Virus record (IMG/VR): IMGVR_UViG_3300044941_000448
Coordinates: 1-29,916 of that record
DNA from: a virus
Reading direction: 5' to 3' (one strand)
Length of the DNA stretch: 29,916 nucleotides
In this document: piece after piece, positions 1 through 5,213 of the stretch
Position numbering within the stretch: position 1 is the stretch's first letter
Layout: each line of letters opens with the position of its first letter
Program-made: the position numbers and the translations under genes
The notes under the pieces: model-generated
The model's database searches: none
Told to the model about the DNA's origin: nothing
Seen by the model: the letters and a program-made list of their open reading frames with translations, nothing else

Positions 1-336
1 AGGGAAACAAAGGTTCGATTTGACGAACGTGCAGAATTGGCTGAAAGCAAGTTGAAGGAGTTTTTGGGAACGACCGTTAAAAAGCGTGACCAAGGGTTGC
101 ATGATGTGATCATGGGACTTTTGGAGCGTAACAGCGCTACCAATGACTTTGATATTCGCTTGATTGGCAAGCTGGTGAAAATGGAAGAGAACTTTGATGA
201 CAAAAACTGGAAAGAAGCCATTCGCTTGTTCAAGGAGTCTATTCAAGAAAGCGGCACAGCTGATTATGTCCGTTTTTACCGCAGGGATGAAAACGGTCGT
301 TGGGTATTGATAAACCTGAACTTAGCCAGTGTATGA
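1..336 (+). CDS. DUF3164 family phage protein, C-terminal part (5' truncated)
   Basis: The frame is open from the first base, so this gene begins upstream of the window. About 111 residues are visible. The C-terminal pattern (a helical stretch, then DYVRFYRRDENGRW and INLNLASV) matches my recollection of DUF3164 proteins, which end in a YVRFY-type motif followed by an LDLA-like strand. DUF3164 genes sit in the early region of Mu-like phages after the transposition genes; their exact role is unknown. The stop (TGA 334-336) overlaps the next ATG as ATGA, so the two are translationally coupled. A TTG at 37 is only an internal codon. The family call is from memory of the motif and is fairly secure; function is not known. 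Confidence 0.75.
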   Translation, partial: RETKVRFDERAELAESKLKEFLGTTVKKRDQGLHDVIMGLLERNSATNDFDIRLIGKLVKMEENFDDKNWKEAIRLFKESIQESGTADYVRFYRRDENGRWVLINLNLASV

Positions 337-584
337 GCTTGATAGAAAAGAGAGAAGGTATCAGGCCACTGCGAAGCATCACTGTGGGTCACGGGGAAAT
401 AGATGGACACCGCTTCAAGGTGTCCATCACCCCTGCCGGGTCACCAGTGATTGAGTTCCCAGGAGAGGATCCTTACTTTATACTTCCAATCCATGAAGTT
501 ATTGGCGAAGTTATGAAAATGAGGTTCCCCGAAATGGAGATTGAAACGATTGTAAAAGAGGTTGAATTTGACTTTGGAAAGTGA
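333..584 (+). CDS. Small early phage protein of unknown function
   Basis: Encodes 83 aa starting MSLIEKREGI. I chose ATG 333 because it overlaps the upstream stop as ATGA, the coupling used repeatedly in this operon; an upstream TTG at 300 in the same frame would overlap the previous gene more deeply and is unlikely. The protein looks like a compact alpha/beta domain: alternating strands (SITVGH, HRFKVSI, SPVIEF), then a helix rich in acidic and basic residues near the C-terminus. No signal peptide, membrane segment or metal motif is visible. I do not recognise the family. Its position among early genes of a Mu-like phage suggests an accessory role early in infection, but that is inference from context only. 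Confidence 0.6.
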   Translation: MSLIEKREGIRPLRSITVGHGEIDGHRFKVSITPAGSPVIEFPGEDPYFILPIHEVIGEVMKMRFPEMEIETIVKEVEFDFGK

Positions 585-588
585 AATC

Positions 589-840
589 ATGTGGTACGGA
601 CATTCACCTGAATTGAAAGTCTTGGTTAACCAAAAAAACCAAGAACTGCTGCCCTGTCCATTTTGTGGTGATGAGGCGAAGCTAGATAACCAATTGGCCG
701 ACATTTATCGTGTTAATTGTGGCGGTTGTGATGCTCAAGTGTCAGCAGGTAATCGTAGCAAGGACGCTCTCTCAGTTGATGCTCACAAAGCGTCAATTGA
801 ACTGGCTGTAGAAAATTGGAATCGGAGGTACCGGTTATGA
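589..840 (+). CDS. Lar-like restriction alleviation zinc ribbon protein
   Basis: Encodes 83 aa. Two CxxC pairs are visible (Cys23/Cys26 in LLPCPFCGDEA and Cys44/Cys47 in CGGCDAQ), and the protein ends with an A-x-x-x-WNRR motif. This order (LxPCPFCG, then a second CxxC pair, then AxxxWNRR) is the signature of the Lar restriction-alleviation family, common as small early genes in phages. In the Rac prophage, Lar lowers type I restriction by EcoKI; most family members are untested. ATG 589 is the first ATG in frame; a TTG at 562 would overlap the upstream gene. The gene is coupled by ATGA to the next. The fold call is strong, the anti-restriction role is by family analogy. Confidence 0.75.
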   Translation: MWYGHSPELKVLVNQKNQELLPCPFCGDEAKLDNQLADIYRVNCGGCDAQVSAGNRSKDALSVDAHKASIELAVENWNRRYRL

Positions 841-1025
841 ATGTGCTAATTAGCTATTTGGGTTCTTCTGTGGAGGACATTCGTTGTCATCTGAAGCATT
901 CCTCGAGCTACACAATACAATATCTCGAAGAAGCTATAAAGCATGAAAGCGAACATCAAAATCGAAGCACAGTAATCAAACTTCTCACAGCATCTTTAAA
1001 CAGAAAAAGGAGGACCGAAAAATGA
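837..1025 (+). CDS. Small early phage protein, helical, unknown
   Basis: Encodes 62 aa. ATG 837 overlaps the preceding stop as ATGA and is preceded at about 10 nt by GGAGG (824-828), one of the few clear Shine-Dalgarno sites here; that fixes the start rather than a TTG at 816. The protein is mostly helical with a very basic C-terminus (SLNRKRRTEK). The sequence contains the pattern SVEDIRxHLxHSSSYTIQYLEEAIKHE, which reads like two amphipathic helices. No metal site or membrane segment is present. I do not recognise the family. It sits in a tight run of four coupled small early genes, so it is expressed with the Lar-like protein. Confidence 0.55.
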   Translation: MNVLISYLGSSVEDIRCHLKHSSSYTIQYLEEAIKHESEHQNRSTVIKLLTASLNRKRRTEK

Positions 1026-1210
1026 GACTTATCACCTACAGCGCACCTGACAATGAAATGCACTTGAATGTTGATCCAACAGAGCCATTAGTTCGCATCG
1101 AGTGCGACAATTTCAAGCCATTAGTATTCAAACCTGAAGAGGCAAGAGAATTGGCAAAAGACCTGATTGCGCTGGCAGATCAGGTTGATGCGAAATACAA
1201 AAAAGATTAA
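1022..1210 (+). CDS. Small early phage protein, unknown
   Basis: Encodes 62 aa. ATG 1022 overlaps the previous stop as ATGA and has AGGAGG about 10 nt upstream (1010-1014 region), supporting the start. The N-terminal half alternates hydrophobic residues (RLITYSA, HLNVDP, LVRIECDN), consistent with a small beta sheet, and the C-terminal half is one amphipathic helix (PEEARELAKDLIALADQVDAKYKKD). This arrangement recurs in small phage proteins of unknown role; I cannot name a family. It is the last gene of the coupled early run before a 53-nt gap that holds a T-arm-like hairpin. Confidence 0.55.
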   Translation: MRLITYSAPDNEMHLNVDPTEPLVRIECDNFKPLVFKPEEARELAKDLIALADQVDAKYKKD

Positions 1211-1249
1211 CCCGGACGGTCTAAGCTCCGGTTCGATTCCGGAGCGGGT
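1210..1249 (+). other. tRNA T-arm/acceptor-like RNA hairpin (tRNA remnant or mimic)
   Basis: The gap between two early genes holds a perfect 7-bp stem GCTCCGG (1225-1231) and CCGGAGC (1239-1245) closed by the seven-base loop TTCGATT, the canonical tRNA T-loop. The flanks ACCC (1210-1213) and GGGT (1246-1249) can pair below it, giving an acceptor-like extension with an 11-nt bulge where the D and anticodon arms would be. No matching 5' half of a tRNA is present upstream. The element CCGGA (1212-1216) can also compete for TCCGG, giving two exclusive hairpins. There is no U-run, so it is not a terminator. A tRNA remnant, a tRNA minihelix mimic or a translation-control hairpin are all possible. 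Confidence 0.45.
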
Positions 1250-1263
1250 ACTAAAGTAACACC

Positions 1264-1605
1264 ATGGTTACGTTCAAACTTTCGAAATGGGAAATGGAGC
1301 TGCTGGCGACTATGATACTGCGACCAGTAGAGTTGAACAGGCATGTTTCTGGCCTGATGCGTGAAAATAATTTTCATGCTGTGGCGGTGCATTCTTACTC
1401 TAATCTTGTGTTTCAAAAAATCGGCATTCGGCTTGCAACCACTGAAGTAAAAAAAGGCATTACAATGCGCTTAAAGCCACACGAAGCAGTGCTTTTGTAT
1501 GTAGGCTTGTCTGAATTATCGAATGACGAGAGTTGTCAAAATGTTGCAGCACCTTTGCTTGTGATGGCGGCCTCTCTCCATCAACAGTTAAAAAACTTGT
1601 ATTAA
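1264..1605 (+). CDS. Early phage protein, unknown
   Basis: Encodes 113 aa from ATG 1264, the first ATG after the T-arm-like hairpin. It looks like a small alpha/beta protein: N-terminal FKLSKWEMELLATMI, a central region with His and Tyr residues, a strand pair around GIRLATTEVKKGITMRLKPHEAVLLYVGLSEL and a C-terminal helix. No signal peptide, zinc site or nuclease motif is evident. The segment MRLKPHEAVLLYVGLS resembles the short helices seen in phage regulatory proteins but is not diagnostic. It is the last gene before the cargo at 1657-3329. I do not recognise the family. Confidence 0.55.
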   Translation: MVTFKLSKWEMELLATMILRPVELNRHVSGLMRENNFHAVAVHSYSNLVFQKIGIRLATTEVKKGITMRLKPHEAVLLYVGLSELSNDESCQNVAAPLLVMAASLHQQLKNLY

Positions 1606-1609
1606 ACGG

Positions 1610-1641
1610 TTGTTAAATGAGTTTGTAAGTTGCTATATTGG
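1610..1641 (+). promoter_or_regulatory. Candidate Bacteroidota-type promoter for the cargo genes
   Basis: TTG at 1610-1612 lies 21 nt upstream of TATATTGG at 1634-1641, close to the Bacteroidota consensus (TTTG or TTG at about -33 and TAnnTTTG at about -7, normal spacing 19 to 21). One base of the -7 box differs. It lies in a 51-nt gap directly before the gene at 1657, so the cargo could be expressed independently of the early operon, as expected for genes active in the lysogen. Match is moderate. Confidence 0.35.
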
Positions 1642-1656
1642 TTGAAACTTAACCTT

Positions 1657-2535
1657 ATGGCAAAATTAAAAAAACCAGTTTTTGATATGTACAGATTCCA
1701 AATTGTGCCAACTGCAAAGTCTTTTCAGCTACCGTTGATCCAAGACGAATTGCTTAATGGTATAGAATCGATGGTTGATTTAATCAAAAACAAAAATGAA
1801 ATTCTATCCAAGATCCTACTGAATGATCAGCTAAAGTTTTTTAGTGGGTCAAAGCGAATTGTTCACAAAACTCTGCAATTCTCGAATAATGAGATGGTGG
1901 GTTTTAAAATGGGTAAGGAGAAGACAGACCAAGTTGAAACGGCCACACTAGAATTAGTGACCATCGAACGTTACCCTCAGTTCAACGTTCTATTTGACTT
2001 GGATTCAAATAGTCAGGTAGTGCTAATTCAGCAAGCCTATAAAGCGCAATCAAGTACTGAGTCTGTAGCCAATGCCCTTTCTAGAAGTCTGAATCGAGCT
2101 TTGAAGAATATTCAACTTCAGATTTCAATTCAACCAATTTATGAGCAAGACGAATTGAGCAAAATCCTGGAAGAGTATCAAGGAAAAATCAGAAGTTTAT
2201 CGTTTCACTTTATGAGGCCAAATATGGCAGCGCTGAGTGATGAGCTGTCCGAGGGCATTAAAGAATATATGAAGGATTTGAACTCTTCTCAAGCCGTTTT
2301 GAAAACAGATGCTCCAGCTGATGGCGTATTAGATATAGCAAAAGAAAACCCTACTTTAGTAGGCTTGAATAAATACTGCAGTAAGGGTGGTGGTTATGCT
2401 GCGGTTAGGGTTAAAAACAAGCGGAAAAGCATCAAGACAGGGAAAACAAAGAAAACCGTTGATGTTGAAATTGAAATTTTTGACCGAGAATTGGCGATTG
2501 AGATTCTACGAGGCATAATAAAAGAAAACGACTAA
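1657..2535 (+). CDS. Unknown soluble protein, candidate RexA-like sensor of a two-gene exclusion module
   Basis: Encodes 292 aa starting MAKLKKPVFDMYRFQIVP; ATG 1657 is preferred over a TTG at 1630, which falls in the putative promoter. It has no signal peptide or membrane segment. Visible layout: N-terminal strand (MYRFQIVP), helices, a central strand-helix-strand around YPQFNVLFDLDSNSQVV, a strand QLQISIQPIY, a long helical part with FHFMRPNMAAL, and a Gly/Lys-rich C-terminus (CSKGGGYAAVRVKNKRKS). The next gene starts directly at its stop (TAAATG) and encodes a protein with about four membrane segments. Lambda RexA (279 aa) with RexB (144 aa, four segments) has the same size, order and topology, and the Kiwa proteins are another soluble-plus-membrane pair. 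No sequence homology is claimed. Confidence 0.6.
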   Translation: MAKLKKPVFDMYRFQIVPTAKSFQLPLIQDELLNGIESMVDLIKNKNEILSKILLNDQLKFFSGSKRIVHKTLQFSNNEMVGFKMGKEKTDQVETATLELVTIERYPQFNVLFDLDSNSQVVLIQQAYKAQSSTESVANALSRSLNRALKNIQLQISIQPIYEQDELSKILEEYQGKIRSLSFHFMRPNMAALSDELSEGIKEYMKDLNSSQAVLKTDAPADGVLDIAKENPTLVGLNKYCSKGGGYAAVRVKNKRKSIKTGKTKKTVDVEIEIFDRELAIEILRGIIKEND

Positions 2536-3021
2536 ATGAATTCTAAATATTTCAGTTGGGCACAAATTGGAAAGCTCTGTGTTTACGGTGTGGCTGGTAC
2601 ACTTTTGTATAGCTTATCCAATGCGGTTGGATCGAAATATTTGGATGAATTTTTTGAAAGTCAACTTTTGCAAGTTGAATTCACATTGCTAGGAATAAAT
2701 GTTGCTACAGCATCTATTTTGTTTAAAGCTATTGCCGAATTGCCTGATGTCAAGTCCACGCATTTTGCGGGATTACGAACGCAGGTGAAGTTTTCCATTT
2801 ACGAGCAGATAGTATTAATTGCGGTAAGTCTGTTGCTTCTTACCTTGAAAACAGCGCCGATAGTTGCCGAAGGCTGGCCTCAATTCAATAATTACTCTGG
2901 AATGTTGCTGACAGGCATAATTGCCTACGAGTTGGAGATCATAAGAGATTTGTTCAAAGCAATGACGACAATAATTCAATTGTCAATGCAAATTAGAGAT
3001 AACCAAAACAGTAAAAAATGA
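2536..3021 (+). CDS. Small integral membrane protein, candidate RexB-like partner
   Basis: Encodes 161 aa. The ATG follows the upstream stop with no gap, implying coupling. About four hydrophobic segments are visible near residues 11-31, 43-66, 88-107 and 119-140, with charged loops between them and a polar tail ending in NQNSKK. There is no cleavable signal peptide. Small proteins with four segments in prophage cargo often act in superinfection exclusion; RexB of lambda is an ion channel of 144 aa opened by RexA. That role is inferred here only from topology and gene pairing. The gene could instead be a holin-like or immunity protein, but it lies far from the lysis cassette at 16534-17761 and in the early region. 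Its stop overlaps the next ATG. Confidence 0.6.
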   Translation: MNSKYFSWAQIGKLCVYGVAGTLLYSLSNAVGSKYLDEFFESQLLQVEFTLLGINVATASILFKAIAELPDVKSTHFAGLRTQVKFSIYEQIVLIAVSLLLLTLKTAPIVAEGWPQFNNYSGMLLTGIIAYELEIIRDLFKAMTTIIQLSMQIRDNQNSKK

Positions 3022-3329
3022 GCATTCGTTGTCCAAAATGTAATTCAGATCAGATTACCGCACACAAGAAGGGATTTAGTGGGCGAAAAGCAGTTGCCGG
3101 TGCAGTATTGACAGGAGGAATAGGTGTGTTAGCAGGCACCATTGGCAGCAATAAGGTCAAAATCACTTGTCTTAATTGTGGCAACATATTTAATCCCGGA
3201 GAGCGTCGTAGAACTACAGCTGCAACAACCTCTCCTGCCAAAGAGAAGAAAAATGAAGAAGATGCCACGCTTGGTATAATCTTTTTTGTTTTAGCCGTTT
3301 TGTTTGGACTATACTTGATGTATTCATGA
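3018..3329 (+). CDS. Membrane-anchored zinc ribbon protein
   Basis: Encodes 103 aa. A zinc ribbon is formed by Cys5/Cys8 (RCPKC) and Cys51/Cys54 (TCLNCG). Between them lies a Gly/Ala-rich hydrophobic stretch (residues 24-44, AVAGAVLTGGIGVLAGTIG), a layout seen in a widespread but uncharacterised group of bacterial membrane zinc ribbons. A Thr/Ala/Lys/Glu-rich linker (residues about 62-82) leads to a C-terminal membrane segment at about 84-102. The ATG overlaps the previous stop (ATGA), so it is part of the same unit as the putative RexA/RexB-like pair, and its own stop overlaps the next ATG. Function unknown; it may be a third component of the module. Confidence 0.6.
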   Translation: MSIRCPKCNSDQITAHKKGFSGRKAVAGAVLTGGIGVLAGTIGSNKVKITCLNCGNIFNPGERRRTTAATTSPAKEKKNEEDATLGIIFFVLAVLFGLYLMYS

Positions 3330-3802
3330 GTCCCAACCAAAATAAGAGGCTTCATTTTTTGCTTCAGAAACTTGATGCTGTGTCGCACAAGGCAGATTTA
3401 GCATGGCATGCGAGCAATGGCAGAACCATGCATACCAGTCAGCTTTTAGACTCTGAAGCAGATGTACTGATAGGCTACTTGTCAAAAAAGCTCGATGAAG
3501 TGAAAGGTCAAAATGCAGCCCTAATTAAAAAGAATCCTGTACTTGATAGGCTTCGTAAGAGATTGATCAGCATGTTTGTTGAAATGGGTGCCGTTGAGGT
3601 AAAAACAGGCAAAGCCGATATGAAAATGATTTATCGAATGGTTCGTGAATTTTGGAAGATGAACCTGAATGAGATGGACCAAGAGCATTTGAGCAAAGTA
3701 ATAGCCGTGGTTGAAAAGAAGTGGTTGCCATGGTACTACAAAAAGCGAGAAGACCCAAATTTTAAAGGTCTTAGAGCGCAGCTACCCGAAGCCTTACAGT
3801 AG
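3326..3802 (+). CDS. Early phage protein in the GemA/DUF1018 position
   Basis: Encodes 158 aa. The N-terminal half (NKRLHFLLQKLD, then GRTMHTSQLLDSEADVLIGYL) and middle (LDRLRKRLISMFVEMGA) match a pattern I recall from Bacteroidota phage proteins: a first helix, GRT, an EAxxLI helix and RMRKKxxSMxHEMGW. In Mu, GemA (DUF1018) holds the equivalent place just before the Mor activator and has a similar helical plan, but identity to GemA is not established. The C-terminus carries KKWLPWYYKKRED. The gene is coupled by ATGA to the zinc ribbon gene and is followed 11 nt later by the terminator that ends the early operon. Confidence 0.55.
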   Translation: MSPNQNKRLHFLLQKLDAVSHKADLAWHASNGRTMHTSQLLDSEADVLIGYLSKKLDEVKGQNAALIKKNPVLDRLRKRLISMFVEMGAVEVKTGKADMKMIYRMVREFWKMNLNEMDQEHLSKVIAVVEKKWLPWYYKKREDPNFKGLRAQLPEALQ

Positions 3803-3812
3803 AGTTTTCGAC

Positions 3813-3843
3813 AATAGCCACAAAAGTGTGGCTATTTTTTTTT
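3813..3843 (+). terminator. Rho-independent terminator of the early operon
   Basis: A perfect 9-bp stem AATAGCCAC (3813-3821) and GTGGCTATT (3828-3836) with a six-base loop is followed by a run of T to 3843. It lies 10 nt after the last early gene. On the opposite strand there is no T-run after the stem, so it would not stop the leftward late operon in the same way. Confidence 0.9.
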
Positions 3844-3873
3844 GTCAAATTGCCCGAATTGCCGTTAGTATTG
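3841..3873 (+). promoter_or_regulatory. Candidate promoter of the small HTH gene
   Basis: TTTG at 3841-3844 is 21 nt upstream of TAGTATTG at 3866-3873, one base off the Bacteroidota -7 consensus TAnnTTTG. The -33 box reuses the last T bases of the terminator, so termination of the early transcript and initiation of the next unit are packed into about 60 bp. Transcription would begin near 3877, which favours the ATG at 3906 over the one at 3879. Confidence 0.45.
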
Positions 3874-3905
3874 CATCGATGGAGGGTAGTATTAACAGGC
3901 GAGAA

Positions 3906-4109
3906 ATGCGCAACAAGCGTATTAGAGAGCTTTTTACCGAAATGACAGTAAAAAAGCACCTGGCTACCAATTACGTTTATAAGCAGCTTTCAGAGCAATT
4001 CTTTCTCGAGCCCAGTACCATTTATTTGATAGTTACCGAGGCCGGATATTACAAGCAGCAACCTGCAAATGGCCAGCTCAGTCTATTCCCTGGGGAGATT
4101 GAAAAGTAG
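3906..4109 (+). CDS. Small helix-turn-helix protein, candidate Mor/C-like late activator
   Basis: Encodes 67 aa from ATG 3906 (76 aa if ATG 3879 is used; the inferred transcription start near 3877 favours 3906). The core NYVYKQLSEQFFLEPSTIYLIV (residues about 22-43) reads as a helix-turn-helix: first helix YKQLSEQF, turn LEPS, recognition helix TIYLIV. Mor and C of Mu also end in such a domain and switch on middle and late genes; Mor lies at this same place, after the early operon. This protein is much shorter than Mor (129 aa) and lacks a recognisable dimerisation domain. It is the only HTH protein in the window besides the small terminase, making it the natural activator of the divergent late promoters. 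Its 3' end overlaps the leftward tail gene by 32 bp. Confidence 0.6.
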   Translation: MRNKRIRELFTEMTVKKHLATNYVYKQLSEQFFLEPSTIYLIVTEAGYYKQQPANGQLSLFPGEIEK

Positions 4110-4641
4110 GGATAATGTTACGCTCTACTTTGGTTGTGCTTCTCAGCTTGCTGGCACTACGATCTTCGATGGTGGTTTCATACTCCAGTGCGGTAACAAT
4201 CATAGCACCATGGTCATCGTCTTCTTCGTCGGCAACGCGCTCCATTGATGTCATACCTGGGCAGCTCCAACCCTGAAGTGCTTGGTGAACAGCCTCATTG
4301 AATTCGAAAAAGCGAATAGCAGACTCAACATCTGGCGACCCATCAAAGGAGCTGGAGTAGTTCTCATACCCTACTTCAATTCGTATTCTCATCACACCTT
4401 GCTGGTAGTTTTGGCTGAGGCTTTTCCATCCAGTTCCAGGAAAGCTGATGAGTATTCCTGGAAGCGGAACACTATCATGCATTTCAGGCCTGTTGAATTG
4501 CCCCATGTTTTTATCAACCCAACGTAATGAAGGAATATCCTTTTGGATTTCGTCTTCGTCGTACTTGAGCACTTCGGTTAATCTGGCCATGATGGCCAAA
4601 TAAATCCTGCCTTTCAGGCTGTTTGCACTTGGTGTACTCAT
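4078..4641 (-). CDS. Tail terminator-like protein
   Basis: Encodes 187 aa, last gene of the leftward late operon. It has an N-terminal helix (LKGRIYLAIMARLTEVL), a strand ILISFPG, a strand pair around GVMRIRIEVGYENY, a helix (AIRFFEFNEAVHQALQG) and C-terminal strands ending TALEYETTIED. This plan (helix, beta sheet, EAVHxAL helix, beta strands) is typical of phage tail terminators that cap the tube and join it to the neck. It follows the gpG-like neck gene with an ATGA overlap (4638-4641), the usual neck-gene order. The role is inferred from fold pattern and neighbours; I could not tie it to one named family with confidence. It ends in a tail-to-tail overlap with the HTH gene. Confidence 0.6.
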   Translation of the reverse strand: MSTPSANSLKGRIYLAIMARLTEVLKYDEDEIQKDIPSLRWVDKNMGQFNRPEMHDSVPLPGILISFPGTGWKSLSQNYQQGVMRIRIEVGYENYSSSFDGSPDVESAIRFFEFNEAVHQALQGWSCPGMTSMERVADEEDDDHGAMIVTALEYETTIEDRSASKLRSTTKVERNIIPTFQSPQGID

Positions 4642-5213
4642 TGGAATATGGCTTTTATTTGGCCTTCGAAGGCCGTGTTTAAGGCGTTTATGAGGTCCTT
4701 GCTGTTGTACAGAAAAGGACGTGCTTCAACATCTAAGTGGGTCTTTTTGGTTAAAGCCAGCGCTTTCCATATTTCAGCATCAGCGCTGTAGCGCGAAGTG
4801 GACTTGGTCACCTGCTTGGTCTTGATATTGAATATGGTTTTGCCAGTGGCTTCTTTGTATTTAGCCCAAAAAAACCGGCGCATCCTTGGTGTAATGGGGA
4901 CCTTTCCTCCGTCGTTTAAGATTTTGCTGTAGGGTAAGTTGCTTGTAATGGCAACGGCTTGTTTGCGTGTTTTGAATTTCAGATCACGTTGTAGGGCTCC
5001 GGTTTTTTTGAGCACAGCTGCCCCTTTTCTGTTGCTAAATTCAAACTTGCGTTTTTTCCAAGGCACCAGCTTGCCATCTATCAATTGTCCTTCGCGGCGA
5101 AAGCCTTCTTTAAAAAACGCCACAGCAGTTACGCCAGCAATCCTCGGCGCGTTGGCCATGAGGGTTTTGAACTGCCTCTTGGCTTGCTCAAACTTCTGGT
5201 GATTGTTATTCAT
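4638..5213 (-). CDS. Phage virion morphogenesis / tail completion protein (Mu gpG-like)
   Basis: Encodes 191 aa. The features KKTGALQRDLKF, an ITSNLPYSKILNDGG motif and PITPRMRRFFWAKY are hallmarks of the phage virion morphogenesis family (Mu gpG, related to HK97 gp10-like neck proteins), in which an LxxTGxLxxS-type segment precedes a Y-x-x-x-N/H-x-G-G turn. These proteins sit at the head-tail junction and are needed to join tails to heads. The protein is strongly basic at its N-terminus. Its ATG overlaps the tape measure stop by one base (TAATG) and its own stop overlaps the next ATG. Confidence 0.8.
   Translation of the reverse strand: MNNNHQKFEQAKRQFKTLMANAPRIAGVTAVAFFKEGFRREGQLIDGKLVPWKKRKFEFSNRKGAAVLKKTGALQRDLKFKTRKQAVAITSNLPYSKILNDGGKVPITPRMRRFFWAKYKEATGKTIFNIKTKQVTKSTSRYSADAEIWKALALTKKTHLDVEARPFLYNSKDLINALNTAFEGQIKAIFQ

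Noticed and set aside
3846-3960. Mor-like gene starting far upstream at 3711
   Set aside because: The open frame from 3711 runs through the previous gene and the terminator, with a translation of no recognisable character before about residue 57.
4939-5202. Open frames on the + strand across the leftward tail genes
   Set aside because: They are antisense shadows with low-complexity or Ser/Arg/Cys-biased translations, no start context and no family features.
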